The notes under the pieces were generated by a model that was not told where the DNA came from, made no database searches, and worked only from the letters and a program-made list of their open reading frames with translations. Positions 1 to 8,492 of a DNA stretch of 64,000 nt are shown one piece after another (the first letter of the stretch is position 1; every line of letters begins with the position of its first letter). Position numbers and translations under genes: made by a program. This DNA is from Clostridium sp. CAG:440 (GTDB taxonomy: Bacteria; Bacillota; Clostridia; TANB77; CAG-508), in assembly GCA_000437215.1 (NCBI GenBank), contig FR898645.1, positions 15,263 through 79,262 of the forward strand. Direction: 5' to 3'.

Positions 1-14
1 AAAGAGGTAATAAA

Positions 15-857
15 ATGAATGTAACTTTGCCAGATAATAAATTAGATAAAAAATCTAAAATTGTATATGCATCAATAATTGCCATATGTATAATATCGAT
101 AATTATTGTAATATATATACAATTTTTTGATGGAAAAACGGTTACAACTGTTGGTTATTTAAAGGGAAAAAGTGAAATTGACTACGAAAATTTAAAAGCA
201 GAATTTAACAATATATATACAAATTCACTAAAAAATTATAATGATAAATATGATAAATTAAAGTCTGACACAAGTAAAGAACTAGTATATACAGGTTACA
301 CAAAAGACGTAACTGAAAATAATAGTTATAATATAAATGTACAAATACCATATATAAACATAAAAAATTCAACTATAGATGGTTATAATGAAGAAATAAA
401 AAATTTATTTGAAAAAAAGGCAGAAGATATATTAAAAACTAAAAATAAAAATACAATTTATACAGTAGAATACAATGCATGTGTAGAAGATGGAGTATTA
501 TCAATAATAATAAATGCAAATTTAAAAGAAGGTTCAAGTGCACAAAGGGTAATAATAAAAACATATAACTATGACTTAGATACAAATCAGGAAATTAACT
601 TATCGCAATTATTAAAGGGTGAAAGTGTAGATACATCTTATGCACAAAGTAAAATAAATGAAGAAATAGAAGTTGAGCAAAAAAAAGCAGAAGATTTAAA
701 AGCATTAGGTCATAGCATATTTAGTAGAGATAAAAATGATGATATGTACAAAATAGAAAATGTAGAAGATTTTTATTTCCAAGATGGTGCAATATATGTA
801 ATATTTGCTTATGGAAATGACAAATATACAAGTGAAGTTGATGTTGCAATTATATAA
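15..857 (+). CDS. Membrane-anchored protein with DUF4163/DUF3298 (RsiV-like) ectodomain
   Basis: This is a 280-residue protein. It has a short cytoplasmic N-terminus, one strong membrane segment at about residues 16-38, and a long extracytoplasmic part. The C-terminal half (from about residue 100) shows the alternating pattern of DUF4163/DUF3298 proteins such as the anti-sigma factor RsiV: a IPYINI-type start, a charged helix, then two-stranded blocks ending in a YxVEY/FAYG-like region. The ATG is preceded by AAAGAGGT at good spacing. No lipobox is visible. It stands directly before an intrinsic terminator. No sigma-factor gene is visible beside it, so an anti-sigma role is not supported here. 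A general cell-envelope protein is the safer call. Confidence 0.7.
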   Translation: MNVTLPDNKLDKKSKIVYASIIAICIISIIIVIYIQFFDGKTVTTVGYLKGKSEIDYENLKAEFNNIYTNSLKNYNDKYDKLKSDTSKELVYTGYTKDVTENNSYNINVQIPYINIKNSTIDGYNEEIKNLFEKKAEDILKTKNKNTIYTVEYNACVEDGVLSIIINANLKEGSSAQRVIIKTYNYDLDTNQEINLSQLLKGESVDTSYAQSKINEEIEVEQKKAEDLKALGHSIFSRDKNDDMYKIENVEDFYFQDGAIYVIFAYGNDKYTSEVDVAII

Positions 858-864
858 TAAATAA

Positions 865-895
865 AAAAGCTAGTAGATTTTATCTACTAGCTTTT
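865..895. terminator. Intrinsic terminator after the RsiV-like gene
   Basis: AAAAGCTAGTAGA pairs perfectly with TCTACTAGCTTTT around a 5-nt loop. The A-run and T-run on the two sides make it usable in both directions, between the + strand gene and the convergent htrA gene. Confidence 0.85.
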
Positions 896-999
896 GAAAA
901 TAAAAGGGGATGTTTTCTTTTTCTAATCAGTTTCTTTCCTGACTATGGTTATATAATACTAATAAATTTTGTCCATTGTGTGAACTAAAAGTGAAAACT

Positions 1000-2256
1000 T
1001 TAAGGTTGTTCTCCAAGAGTAAGTGTTAATTCTTCTGTTTTATTATTTCTGTTAACTTTTATTTTTAATTCATCTCCAATTTTATGAGAATTTTTAATTT
1101 CATTTAATTCATTCATTGAAGTGATTTTTTTACCATCTGCTTCAACTATTACATCTCCAACCTTAACTCCTGCTTTTTCAGCGGCTGAAAAGTCTTCAAT
1201 TGATTTTACATATACACCAACAACTAAGTTGTATACTTTGGCTGTTTTTTCATCTAAATCAACACCAGAAATACCTATATAAGGTCTTTTTACTTTACTG
1301 TATTGAATTAATTGTGAAGTTATGTCTGTTGTAGAATTTATTGGTATTGCAAATCCCATACCTTCAATTCCTGTACCAGAAAGTTTTAATGTATTTATTC
1401 CTATAACTTTACCTTCACCATTAACTAAAGCTCCACCGCTATTACCAGAATTTATTGCAGCGTCTGTTTGGATTAATGTGAATTTTTTACCATCTGAATC
1501 TGTAACTTCTCTGTTTACAGCACTTACAACACCACATGTTATACTACTTTGCATTCCTAAAGGATTTCCAACGGCCATTGCAAATTCACCAACCTTTATT
1601 GAGTCAGAATCTGCAAATTCTGCTTTTGAAAGACCAGTTTTTTCTATTTTTATAACAGCTAAGTCTGTTTGTTCATCTTTTCCAACTATTTTTGCTTCAT
1701 ATTCTGTATCATCATTATATAATGTTACAGTTACTTTGTTTGCATCAGATACTTGGTAATAAGATTCAGAAGATGATGTTGCAACAATGTGATTGTTTGT
1801 TAAAATGTAACCATCATCACTAATTATTATTCCAGAACCAGATGCTGATGCTTCAGACTTTGCAGTTCCCATACCATATATAGAAAAATTAGAACTTACT
1901 GTGTATTCTACTTTAATTCCAACAATTGATGGTAATATTTTATTTGCAGTATAAACTGCAGTGTCAGAATAATTTGATAATTTTACTTGAGAAACAGTAC
2001 CATCTGATGATGTAGAATTACTAGGAGCTACACTAAAATTAGAACTATTTGTTCCTATTAATTTATATTTTACATCTGGTATTCCAAAACAAACACCAAC
2101 TACTGCAGCACATCCTAATACACCACTTATAAATGGTAATACTACAGTTTTACCAAAACCAGATTTATTTTTTAGATTAGATGTTGTTTTATAATTTTCA
2201 GGATTTTGTACTGCTTTAAAATTTGAATTTTTGTTTTCGTTATTTTTTTCTTCCAT
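1000..2256 (-). CDS. htrA: HtrA/DegP-like S1C serine protease with PDZ domain
   Basis: The 418-residue protein is a membrane-anchored quality-control protease of the HtrA family. It has a polar cytoplasmic N-terminus, one membrane segment at about residues 38-60, a Ser/Thr-rich linker, a trypsin-like domain and a C-terminal PDZ domain (about residues 325-415). The catalytic triad is visible as His156 (TNNHIV), Asp198 (TDLAVI) and Ser273 (GNSGGA). A GGAGG ribosome site lies 7 nt before the ATG. It is transcribed alone, convergent with the gene before it. Family knowledge says such proteins degrade misfolded exported proteins at the outer face of the membrane. Length and domain order are normal. 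Confidence 0.95.
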   Translation of the reverse strand: MEEKNNENKNSNFKAVQNPENYKTTSNLKNKSGFGKTVVLPFISGVLGCAAVVGVCFGIPDVKYKLIGTNSSNFSVAPSNSTSSDGTVSQVKLSNYSDTAVYTANKILPSIVGIKVEYTVSSNFSIYGMGTAKSEASASGSGIIISDDGYILTNNHIVATSSSESYYQVSDANKVTVTLYNDDTEYEAKIVGKDEQTDLAVIKIEKTGLSKAEFADSDSIKVGEFAMAVGNPLGMQSSITCGVVSAVNREVTDSDGKKFTLIQTDAAINSGNSGGALVNGEGKVIGINTLKLSGTGIEGMGFAIPINSTTDITSQLIQYSKVKRPYIGISGVDLDEKTAKVYNLVVGVYVKSIEDFSAAEKAGVKVGDVIVEADGKKITSMNELNEIKNSHKIGDELKIKVNRNNKTEELTLTLGEQP

Positions 2257-2446
2257 ATTAAACCTCCAAAAAAATTTATATTTTTATTATAATATCACAA
2301 ATCATAAATAAGATACAGCACAATTGTGAAAATTGTGTGAAATATTTATTATTTTTTTGTTACAAATTATTTTTAAAAAATTTATTGAAAATAATTAAAT
2401 GAAACTATATAATGTATATAAATTAAAAAGAAAAGGAAGAGAAAAA

Positions 2447-2938
2447 ATGAAAGTAAAAAACAATAAAGGAATAACATTAATTGCACTAACAATTACAATA
2501 ATTATATTATTAATTTTAGCATCAATAACAATATATAGTGGGAAAGAAAGTATAAAAAAAGCTCAGTTAGAAAGCTTAAAAACTAATATGCTTTTAATTA
2601 AAGCAAAAGCAAAAGAATATGTAGAACAAGCAAGTTTTAAAAATGGAGTAAATAAAAGTGAAATTTCAGAAGAGGCAAAAAATGAGCTAAAAGGTAAAGA
2701 AGCAAATGCAAGTGATTATTCAAAGCAAAATATTACAATAAATGGAGGAGAAATTTTATATAAACTTACTTCAGATAATCTAAAAGAAATGGGATTAAAA
2801 GATGTTAAATTAGGAAGTAATGAAGAATATTTAGTAAAATATAATATAAAAGATGTGACTGTAGAAGTGTATAATACAAGTGGTTATGAAAATAATGGAA
2901 CTACAGTTTATTCATTGTCTGAATTAGAAAAAATATAA
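2447..2938 (+). CDS. Type IV pilin-like protein with prepilin signal
   Basis: The 163-residue protein starts with a basic leader and the prepilin-type segment KGITLIALTITIIILL, followed by a hydrophobic helix and a soluble Lys-rich domain. I chose the ATG at 2447 because GGAAGAG lies just before it. An upstream ATG at 2399 would put 16 odd residues before the leader and has no ribosome site. Cleavage would be expected after the Gly of KG|ITLI. Mature position 5 is Ala instead of the usual Glu. The same leader type is seen in the pilins at 48403 and 61191. This gene is far from the pil operon and lies just upstream of rnhB, 26 nt away. Its role (minor pilin or pseudopilin) is an inference. Confidence 0.75.
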   Translation: MKVKNNKGITLIALTITIIILLILASITIYSGKESIKKAQLESLKTNMLLIKAKAKEYVEQASFKNGVNKSEISEEAKNELKGKEANASDYSKQNITINGGEILYKLTSDNLKEMGLKDVKLGSNEEYLVKYNIKDVTVEVYNTSGYENNGTTVYSLSELEKI

Positions 2939-2964
2939 AAATAAAATCAAAAGAAGGAATAAAA

Positions 2965-3594
2965 ATGAAAGAAAAAGAACTAGAAAGATTAACAAAATTA
3001 AAAGAAATTGAAAAAGACTTACACAAAAAAGGATTTAAATATATATGTGGTATAGATGAAGCAGGAAGAGGACCTTTAGCAGGTCCTGTTGTTGTTGCTG
3101 GAGCAATAATGCCAGAAGATTCAATGATAGAAGGGGTAAATGATTCAAAAAAAGTATCAGAGAAAAAAAGAGAAATACTATATGATAAAATAATAGAAGA
3201 AGCAATAAGCTATAGTGTTGCAATAATAGATGAAAAGATAATTGATGAAATAAACATATTAAATGCAACAAAAAAGGGACTAACCCAAGTAGTAGGTGGG
3301 CAAAAAGTAAAACCTGACATAATAATAGTAGATGCATTAAATAATATAGACACATTAGGAATACCATATACACCAATAATAAAAGGTGATGCTTTAGCAT
3401 ATTCAATTTCTTGTGCTTCAATAATTGCTAAAGTAACAAGGGACAGAATAATGAGGCAAATGGACGAAATATACCCTGAATATGGATTTGCAGGACATAA
3501 AGGATATGGAACAGCAAAACATATTGCAGCTATTAAAGAATATGGACTATGTAAAATACATAGAAGAAGCTTTACAAAAAACTTTGTTAAATAG
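2965..3594 (+). CDS. rnhB: Ribonuclease HII
   Basis: The 209-residue protein removes RNA from RNA/DNA hybrids and misincorporated ribonucleotides. The family signature GIDEAGRGPLAGPVV is at residues 29-43. The acidic active-site set is visible as Asp31, Glu32, Asp123 (IVDAL) and Asp142 (KGDALAYS). The C-terminal block YGFAGHKGYGT with HRRSF is also typical. The gene lies 10 nt upstream of the nucleoside phosphorylase gene, so the two are probably co-transcribed. Length is normal for the family. Confidence 0.97.
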   Translation: MKEKELERLTKLKEIEKDLHKKGFKYICGIDEAGRGPLAGPVVVAGAIMPEDSMIEGVNDSKKVSEKKREILYDKIIEEAISYSVAIIDEKIIDEINILNATKKGLTQVVGGQKVKPDIIIVDALNNIDTLGIPYTPIIKGDALAYSISCASIIAKVTRDRIMRQMDEIYPEYGFAGHKGYGTAKHIAAIKEYGLCKIHRRSFTKNFVK

Positions 3595-3604
3595 GAGAAA
3601 AGTA

Positions 3605-4909
3605 ATGAATATATTGGATATAATTTCAAACAAAAGAGATAAAAAAGAGTTAACAAAAGAGGAAATAGAATATTTTGTAAAAGGTTATACAAGTGGTGAA
3701 ATTGCAGACTACCAAGCTGCAAGTTTAATTATGGCAATATACCTAAATGGAATGACAAAACAAGAAACAACTAATTTAAGCTTTGCAATGGCACATTCTG
3801 GTGAAATATTAAACTTAAGCAGTCTAGGAAAAATAATAGTAGATAAACATTCAACAGGAGGAGTTGGGGACAAGGTATCTATTATTTTGTTACCACTTGT
3901 AGCATCACTTGGAATTCCTGTTGCAAAAATGTCGGGAAGAGGACTTGGATTTACCGGAGGAACAGTAGATAAGTTAGAGTCAATACCAGGTTATAAGACA
4001 CAAATAGACATTAAAACTTTTATAAAAAATGTAAAAGACATAGGAATAAGTATGATAGCACAAACATTAAATTTAGCACCAGCAGATAAAAAATTATATG
4101 CTTTAAGAGATGTTACATCTTGTGTAGAAAGCATACCATTAATAGCATCAAGCATAATGAGTAAAAAAATTGCAAGTGGTGCAGATAAAATAGTGCTAGA
4201 TGTTACATGTGGCGAGGGAGCATTTATGAAAACAAAAGAAGATGCAAAAAAACTAGCCAAAGAGATGATAGAAATAGGAAAACTTGCAGGAAAAGAAACA
4301 AGATGTGTTATAACAAAAATGGATGAGCCATTAGGGTATAGTGTAGGAAATACTCTAGAGGTAATAGAAGCAATAAATTGTTTAAAGGCAAATATGCCAG
4401 AAGATGTAAAACAAGTAGTATTGGAACTTGGAAATCAAATGATGATACTTTCAAAAATGGGAACAGATGAAGAAAAGAATAAACAAAGATTACTAGAAAA
4501 TATAGAAAATGGAAAGGCATACAATAAATTTTTAGAACTTGTAAAAAATCAAGGCGGAGATATTAGCTATATAGAAGATATAAATAAATTCCCAAAAGCA
4601 AAATACCAAAAGAAAGTTATAGCAAATAAGATGGGCTATGTAAATAGTATAAATGCTTTAGAAATAGGAAAACTTGCTTGCTATTTAGGAGCGGGAAGAA
4701 TTGAAAAAGAAGATAATATAGATCATGAAGTTGGAATAGTACTTAATAAAAAAGTAGGAAATAAAGTAGAAAAAGATGATGTATTAGCATATATTTATGC
4801 AAATGATAAAGAAAAATTAGAAAATGCACAAGAAAAATTAATTGATATAATAAAGATAAATGATTTTATTCAAGAAAAAACAAAAATTGTAGAAGAGGTA
4901 TTGATTTAG
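3605..4909 (+). CDS. pdp: Pyrimidine-nucleoside (thymidine) phosphorylase
   Basis: The 434-residue protein performs reversible phosphorolysis of pyrimidine nucleosides (thymidine, uridine) for salvage. The helical N-terminal domain is followed by the phosphate-binding motif KHSTGGVGDK and the block MSGRGLGFTGGTVDKLE, which are hallmarks of the family. The start at 3605 follows AGGAG and lies 10 nt after rnhB. A longer reading frame begins inside rnhB but has no ribosome site and would add nonsense residues. The position that is His in the E. coli enzyme (GHTGGT) is Phe here (GFTGGT). I believe this also occurs in some other Firmicutes and mollicute members, so it need not mean loss of activity. 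Whether substrate use is broad (Pdp) or thymidine-only (DeoA) cannot be told from sequence alone. Confidence 0.93.
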   Translation: MNILDIISNKRDKKELTKEEIEYFVKGYTSGEIADYQAASLIMAIYLNGMTKQETTNLSFAMAHSGEILNLSSLGKIIVDKHSTGGVGDKVSIILLPLVASLGIPVAKMSGRGLGFTGGTVDKLESIPGYKTQIDIKTFIKNVKDIGISMIAQTLNLAPADKKLYALRDVTSCVESIPLIASSIMSKKIASGADKIVLDVTCGEGAFMKTKEDAKKLAKEMIEIGKLAGKETRCVITKMDEPLGYSVGNTLEVIEAINCLKANMPEDVKQVVLELGNQMMILSKMGTDEEKNKQRLLENIENGKAYNKFLELVKNQGGDISYIEDINKFPKAKYQKKVIANKMGYVNSINALEIGKLACYLGAGRIEKEDNIDHEVGIVLNKKVGNKVEKDDVLAYIYANDKEKLENAQEKLIDIIKINDFIQEKTKIVEEVLI

Positions 4910-4984
4910 AATTAAAGCTATAATTATAACTAAAAAATTAAAGCAATTAGCAAATTTTTCTTAATAATTATTTGTAAAAAAATA

Positions 4985-5012
4985 TTGAAAAATGTAGTTT
5001 ATATGCTATAAT
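4985..5012 (+). promoter_or_regulatory. Sigma-A type promoter for the small membrane protein-cdaA unit
   Basis: TTGAAA at 4985-4990 and a perfect TATAAT at 5007-5012 are separated by 16 nt. They lie about 35 nt upstream of the start codon at 5046. Confidence 0.7.
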
Positions 5013-5045
5013 TATATAAGATAACAAACGAAAGGATGAATTTTA

Positions 5046-5195
5046 ATGAAAAAAGAAAAAAAACAAAATCAAGTAAAAAAACATAAAAATATGGACAAAG
5101 GAACAGTATTTGTTAGAATAATGGCAGCAATACTTGCAATACTTATGGTAGGGGGAACATCAATATCATTTATATATGCACTAATAAACGGATAA
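5046..5195 (+). CDS. 49-residue single-pass membrane protein (DUF4044/Prli42-like)
   Basis: The ORF encodes a Lys-rich cytoplasmic head (about 18 residues), then FVRIMAAILAILMVGG and a hydrophobic C-terminus. This is the layout of the small DUF4044/Prli42 proteins of Firmicutes, one of which anchors the stressosome in Listeria. The gene has a good promoter upstream and is followed 13 nt later by cdaA with its own GGAG site, so both are probably one transcript. The assignment to Prli42 rests only on size, topology and the RIMAxxLAxLMVGG-like stretch. Confidence 0.65.
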   Translation: MKKEKKQNQVKKHKNMDKGTVFVRIMAAILAILMVGGTSISFIYALING

Positions 5196-5208
5196 AAAGG
5201 AGAAAAAT

Positions 5209-6135
5209 ATGAATAATGTAGGAATGTCGTTTGAAACATTTTATAATGAAAACATTTTAGAATATTTCAAAACATTGCAAGAATCACCATTTAAACTAAT
5301 AAGTTTATTAATAGATATAGGAATAGTTTTATTTTTGCTTTATTATGCAGTAAAAGCAGTAAAAGGATCTAGGGCATGGCATTTATTAAAAGGAATTGCA
5401 CTATTTATATTAATAACAATTTTAAGTGGAGTATTAAATTTAAAAATACTAAATTCAATCTTATCTGGAATAATGAATTGGGGTGTTATAGCAATAATTG
5501 TAATATTCCAACCAGAGCTAAGACGTGCATTAGAACAACTTGGAACAAACAAGTTTACCAAATTTTTTGGAATAGAAAAAGATGTTGCAACAAAAACAAA
5601 AGAAGATATATATAAAATTGTTATAGCAGCATCAGAACTTTCTAAAACAAAAACCGGAGCATTAATAGTAATAGAAAGAGATATAGAAATAAAAGATATT
5701 ATATCAACAGGTGTTCCAATGGAAGCAGAGGTTTCTCCACAATTATTAGTAAATATATTTGTGCCAAAAACTCCACTTCATGATGGGGCAGTTATAATAA
5801 GCAATAATAAAATTGCAGCAGCAGCATGTGTTTTACCACTTGCAGATGATAAAGATATAGCTCAAGAGCTTGGAACACGTCATAGAGCAGCTATTGGGAT
5901 TTCAAAAGAATCAGACAGTATTGTTGTTGTAGTTTCAGAAGAAACAGGAAAAATTTCTGTTGCAAAAGATGGAACACTAATTGCAGATGTAAGAGAAGAT
6001 GTATTAAAGAAAATATTAATTAGTAATGTAGTAACAAAAAGATTTACAACAGAAAAAAAGGAAAGAAAACATAGAATAATTAAACAAAAGGAAAACAAAG
6101 AAAAACAACAAGAAAATAAAAATGAGGACAAATAA
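5209..6135 (+). CDS. cdaA: Membrane diadenylate cyclase CdaA
   Basis: The 308-residue protein makes cyclic di-AMP from two ATP. Three hydrophobic helices (about residues 28-50, 58-78, 85-100) precede the DAC domain. The catalytic motifs DGA (192-194) and RHR (224-226, in LGTRHRAA) are intact. The C-terminus is a long Lys/Glu/Gln-rich tail. An AAGGAG site precedes the ATG. In many Firmicutes cdaA is followed by cdaR and glmM. Neither is present here; a hairpin and truA follow instead. Function is confident. Control by a CdaR partner cannot be assessed from this window. Confidence 0.96.
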   Translation: MNNVGMSFETFYNENILEYFKTLQESPFKLISLLIDIGIVLFLLYYAVKAVKGSRAWHLLKGIALFILITILSGVLNLKILNSILSGIMNWGVIAIIVIFQPELRRALEQLGTNKFTKFFGIEKDVATKTKEDIYKIVIAASELSKTKTGALIVIERDIEIKDIISTGVPMEAEVSPQLLVNIFVPKTPLHDGAVIISNNKIAAAACVLPLADDKDIAQELGTRHRAAIGISKESDSIVVVVSEETGKISVAKDGTLIADVREDVLKKILISNVVTKRFTTEKKERKHRIIKQKENKEKQQENKNEDK

Positions 6136-6141
6136 AATATG

Positions 6142-6172
6142 CCATAGTATACATTAAATGTGTATGCTATGG
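6142..6172 (+). terminator. Hairpin between cdaA and truA
   Basis: CCATAGTATACA pairs with TGTATGCTATGG (one G-T pair) around a 7-nt loop. No T-run follows, so it may be a weak terminator or a processing/stability hairpin. A TATAAT-like box (6173-6178) directly after it may start truA transcription. Confidence 0.5.
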
Positions 6173-6204
6173 TATAATTGTTTAAATAAAAAGATGGTGA
6201 AATT

Positions 6205-6948
6205 ATGAGAAATATAAAATTAACAATAGAATATGATGGGAAAGAATTTAATGGTTGGCAAAAACAACCTAATAAGTTAAATATTCAAGGAAATATAGAA
6301 CGTGCAATAGAAACAATAACAGGAGAAAAGGTTGACTTAAATGCTTCTGGAAGAACTGATGCAGGTGTACACGCAATAGCTCAAGTTGCAAATTTTAAAA
6401 CCAATTCTACACTACCTATAGAAAAATGGCCTTTGGCATTAAATGCAAATTTAAAAAAATCAATAAGAATAAAAGATGCAAAAGAAGTAGATTTAAGGTT
6501 CCATAGTAGATTAACATGTAAGAAAAAAACATATAGGTATGTAATAAATAATTCTAAATATGGAACTGCAATATATAGAAATTTGGAAACACATATTCCG
6601 TATAAATTAGATGTAATTAAAATGCAAAATGCTGCAAAATATTTTGAAGGAGAACATGACTTTAAAGCATTTAAAGCAAGTGGAACAAGTAGTAAAAGTA
6701 GTGTTAGGACAATATATAGTGCAAAAGTAATTGATGCTGGAAATGAAAAAATATACATAGAACTAACCGGAAATGGATTCTTATATAACATGGTAAGAAT
6801 AATTTCTGGAACATTGGTTGATGTGGGATGTGGAAAAATTAAGCCTGAAGAAATAAAAAATATAATAGAATCAAGAAACAGAAACTTAGCAGGTAAAACA
6901 TTACCACCACAAGGATTATATTTAGTAAATGTAGAGTATGAAAATTAA
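6205..6948 (+). CDS. truA: tRNA pseudouridine(38-40) synthase TruA
   Basis: The 247-residue enzyme isomerises uridines 38-40 in the tRNA anticodon arm. It begins with the family block NIKLTIEYDGKEFNGWQ and carries the active-site motif ASGRTDAGVHA with the catalytic Asp (residue 52 region). Later conserved segments (KKKTYRYVI, HDFKAFKASG, GNGFLYNMVRIISGTLV) are all present. Length is typical. It follows cdaA by 69 nt with a hairpin between them, so it may be separately transcribed. Confidence 0.96.
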   Translation: MRNIKLTIEYDGKEFNGWQKQPNKLNIQGNIERAIETITGEKVDLNASGRTDAGVHAIAQVANFKTNSTLPIEKWPLALNANLKKSIRIKDAKEVDLRFHSRLTCKKKTYRYVINNSKYGTAIYRNLETHIPYKLDVIKMQNAAKYFEGEHDFKAFKASGTSSKSSVRTIYSAKVIDAGNEKIYIELTGNGFLYNMVRIISGTLVDVGCGKIKPEEIKNIIESRNRNLAGKTLPPQGLYLVNVEYEN

Positions 6949-7007
6949 AGAACCAAATTTATAGGGTTTGCATAAAATATAGTAAAAAAGAAAGGAAAGG
7001 ATTGCCT

Positions 7008-7493
7008 ATGAATAATTTACTTATATTTTTTGCTATACCTGTAGCTGTAATTATATTTTCAATAGTATTACAAAAACTTTTAAAATGTCCAATATTAGTA
7101 GCAAGCACAATTTTTGCAATTTTATTGCTTATAGCATTTACTAATTTTACTACTACCTTTTTAGTGGCAGTAATAATCTATACAATTTTATCTTTTATAG
7201 TTGCATATTTAACTATGATAATTCAAAAAATACTTAGAAATTTGCAAAATCATAATATGTGTGGATGCTGTCAAAGAAATTTAGATAATATGGTTAATAA
7301 TACAAATAATCAAGATGTATTAACAATAAATGCTAATATTGAAACATTAGGAAACAATTCAAATAATGACTCAAATAACGGATGTGGTTGTGATAATGAT
7401 AATAATGTAATAACAGCAAGTGCAAATGTTATTCCAAATAGTAGTAATAATGGTAGAACAGGTAGCTTTAATGGTTGCTATAGAAGAAGATAA
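7008..7493 (+). CDS. Membrane protein of YbeF/DUF2651 type with Cys/Asn-rich tail
   Basis: The 161-residue protein has about three membrane helices in the first 80 residues, beginning NNLLIFFAIPVAVIIFSIV and including LKCPILVASTIFAILLLIAF. This pattern resembles the small DUF2651 (YbeF) membrane proteins of Firmicutes. The cytoplasmic or external tail contains a Cys cluster (MCGCCQRN), another (CGCD) and many Asn residues. I chose ATG 7008 because AAAGGAAAGG ends 7 nt before it; a TTG at 7002 is also in frame. Function unknown. The Cys pairs could bind metal, but this is only a guess. Confidence 0.65.
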   Translation: MNNLLIFFAIPVAVIIFSIVLQKLLKCPILVASTIFAILLLIAFTNFTTTFLVAVIIYTILSFIVAYLTMIIQKILRNLQNHNMCGCCQRNLDNMVNNTNNQDVLTINANIETLGNNSNNDSNNGCGCDNDNNVITASANVIPNSSNNGRTGSFNGCYRRR

Positions 7494-7500
7494 AAATAAT

Positions 7501-7533
7501 TAGGTTTGTCAAGTATAGATGAACCTATTTTTT
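7501..7533 (+). terminator. Intrinsic terminator
   Basis: TAGGTT (7501-7506) pairs with AACCTA (7522-7527), followed by a run of T residues. It ends the transcript of the small Cys-rich membrane protein. Confidence 0.6.
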
Positions 7534-7594
7534 ATTCTTGAAAAAAATAAAAATATATGTTATTATATATAAACAAAATAAAAGGAGAATGTAT

Positions 7595-8452
7595 ATGTTA
7601 GAGGTAATAGAAGAGACACTATTAGATAGTATAAAATTAATACCATTTTTGTTTATTGCATATTTAATAATGGAATATATAGAACATAAAACTAGCCAAA
7701 AATCTAGAGAAACCATAAAAAAATCTGGAAAATTTGGACCATTAATAGGAAGCTTTTTAGGAATATTTCCACAATGTGGTTTTTCAGTAGTTGCAACTAA
7801 TTTTTATGCTGGACGAGTTATAACACTTGGAACACTAATTTCAGTATATTTAACAACATCTGATGAAATGATTCCAATAATGATTTCAGAAGCTGTACCA
7901 TTATGGACAATACTAAAAATCTTATTTGTAAAATTAGTAATTGGAATTGTAGCAGGATTTGTAATTGATTTTGTATTAAGATTAATTAATAAAAACAAAA
8001 AGATAGAAGAAGAAAATATTGTTGACTTGTGTGAACATGATCATTGCCATTGTGAAAAGGGGATACTAAAATCTTCTATTCATCATACATTAAGTATTTT
8101 TGTATTTATATTAATAGTTACATTTATAATAAATATTGCAATTTATTTTATAGGGGAAGAAAATATATCAAATATATTATTGAATAAACCAATACTTGGG
8201 CCAATTGTATCTAGCCTAATTGGACTAATTCCAAACTGTGCTTCTTCTGTAATTATAACAAATATGTATTTAAAAAATGTTATAAATGTTGGTACTATGA
8301 TAGCTGGACTTTTAGTAAATGCAGGGGTAGGACTTGTTGTGTTGTTTAAGACTAATAAAAAAATAAAAGATAATATTGCAATAATCTGCTTGCTTTATAT
8401 AGTAGGAGTTATTTCTGGAATTGTATTAGAATTTTTTAAATTTACAGTATAA
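7595..8452 (+). CDS. Putative metal exporter, ArsP_2 (10TM heavy-metal permease) family
   Basis: The 285-residue membrane protein consists of two related halves. Each half starts with a similar motif: GPLIGSFLGIFPQCGFS near residue 50 and GPIVSSLIGLIPNCASS near residue 210. This repeat with Pro-x-Cys is typical of the ArsP_2-type putative heavy-metal (manganese/arsenic) permeases. A His/Cys-rich loop (CEHDHCHCEKG) lies between the halves and could bind metal. ATG 7595 was chosen because GGAG ends 7 nt before it; the ATG at 7589 is too close. The transported ion cannot be deduced. Confidence 0.75.
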   Translation: MLEVIEETLLDSIKLIPFLFIAYLIMEYIEHKTSQKSRETIKKSGKFGPLIGSFLGIFPQCGFSVVATNFYAGRVITLGTLISVYLTTSDEMIPIMISEAVPLWTILKILFVKLVIGIVAGFVIDFVLRLINKNKKIEEENIVDLCEHDHCHCEKGILKSSIHHTLSIFVFILIVTFIINIAIYFIGEENISNILLNKPILGPIVSSLIGLIPNCASSVIITNMYLKNVINVGTMIAGLLVNAGVGLVVLFKTNKKIKDNIAIICLLYIVGVISGIVLEFFKFTV

Positions 8453-8492
8453 AAAATATCCTCACTTCTGAAATGAAGTGAGGATATTTTTT
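8451..8492. terminator. Bidirectional intrinsic terminator
   Basis: AAAAAATATCCTCACTTC pairs perfectly over 18 bp with GAAGTGAGGATATTTTTT around a 6-nt loop. It overlaps the stop codons of both convergent genes and serves each strand. Confidence 0.92.

Noticed and set aside
1322..1759. Long ORF on the + strand inside htrA
   Set aside because: It is antisense to a clear htrA gene and has no ribosome site or family features.
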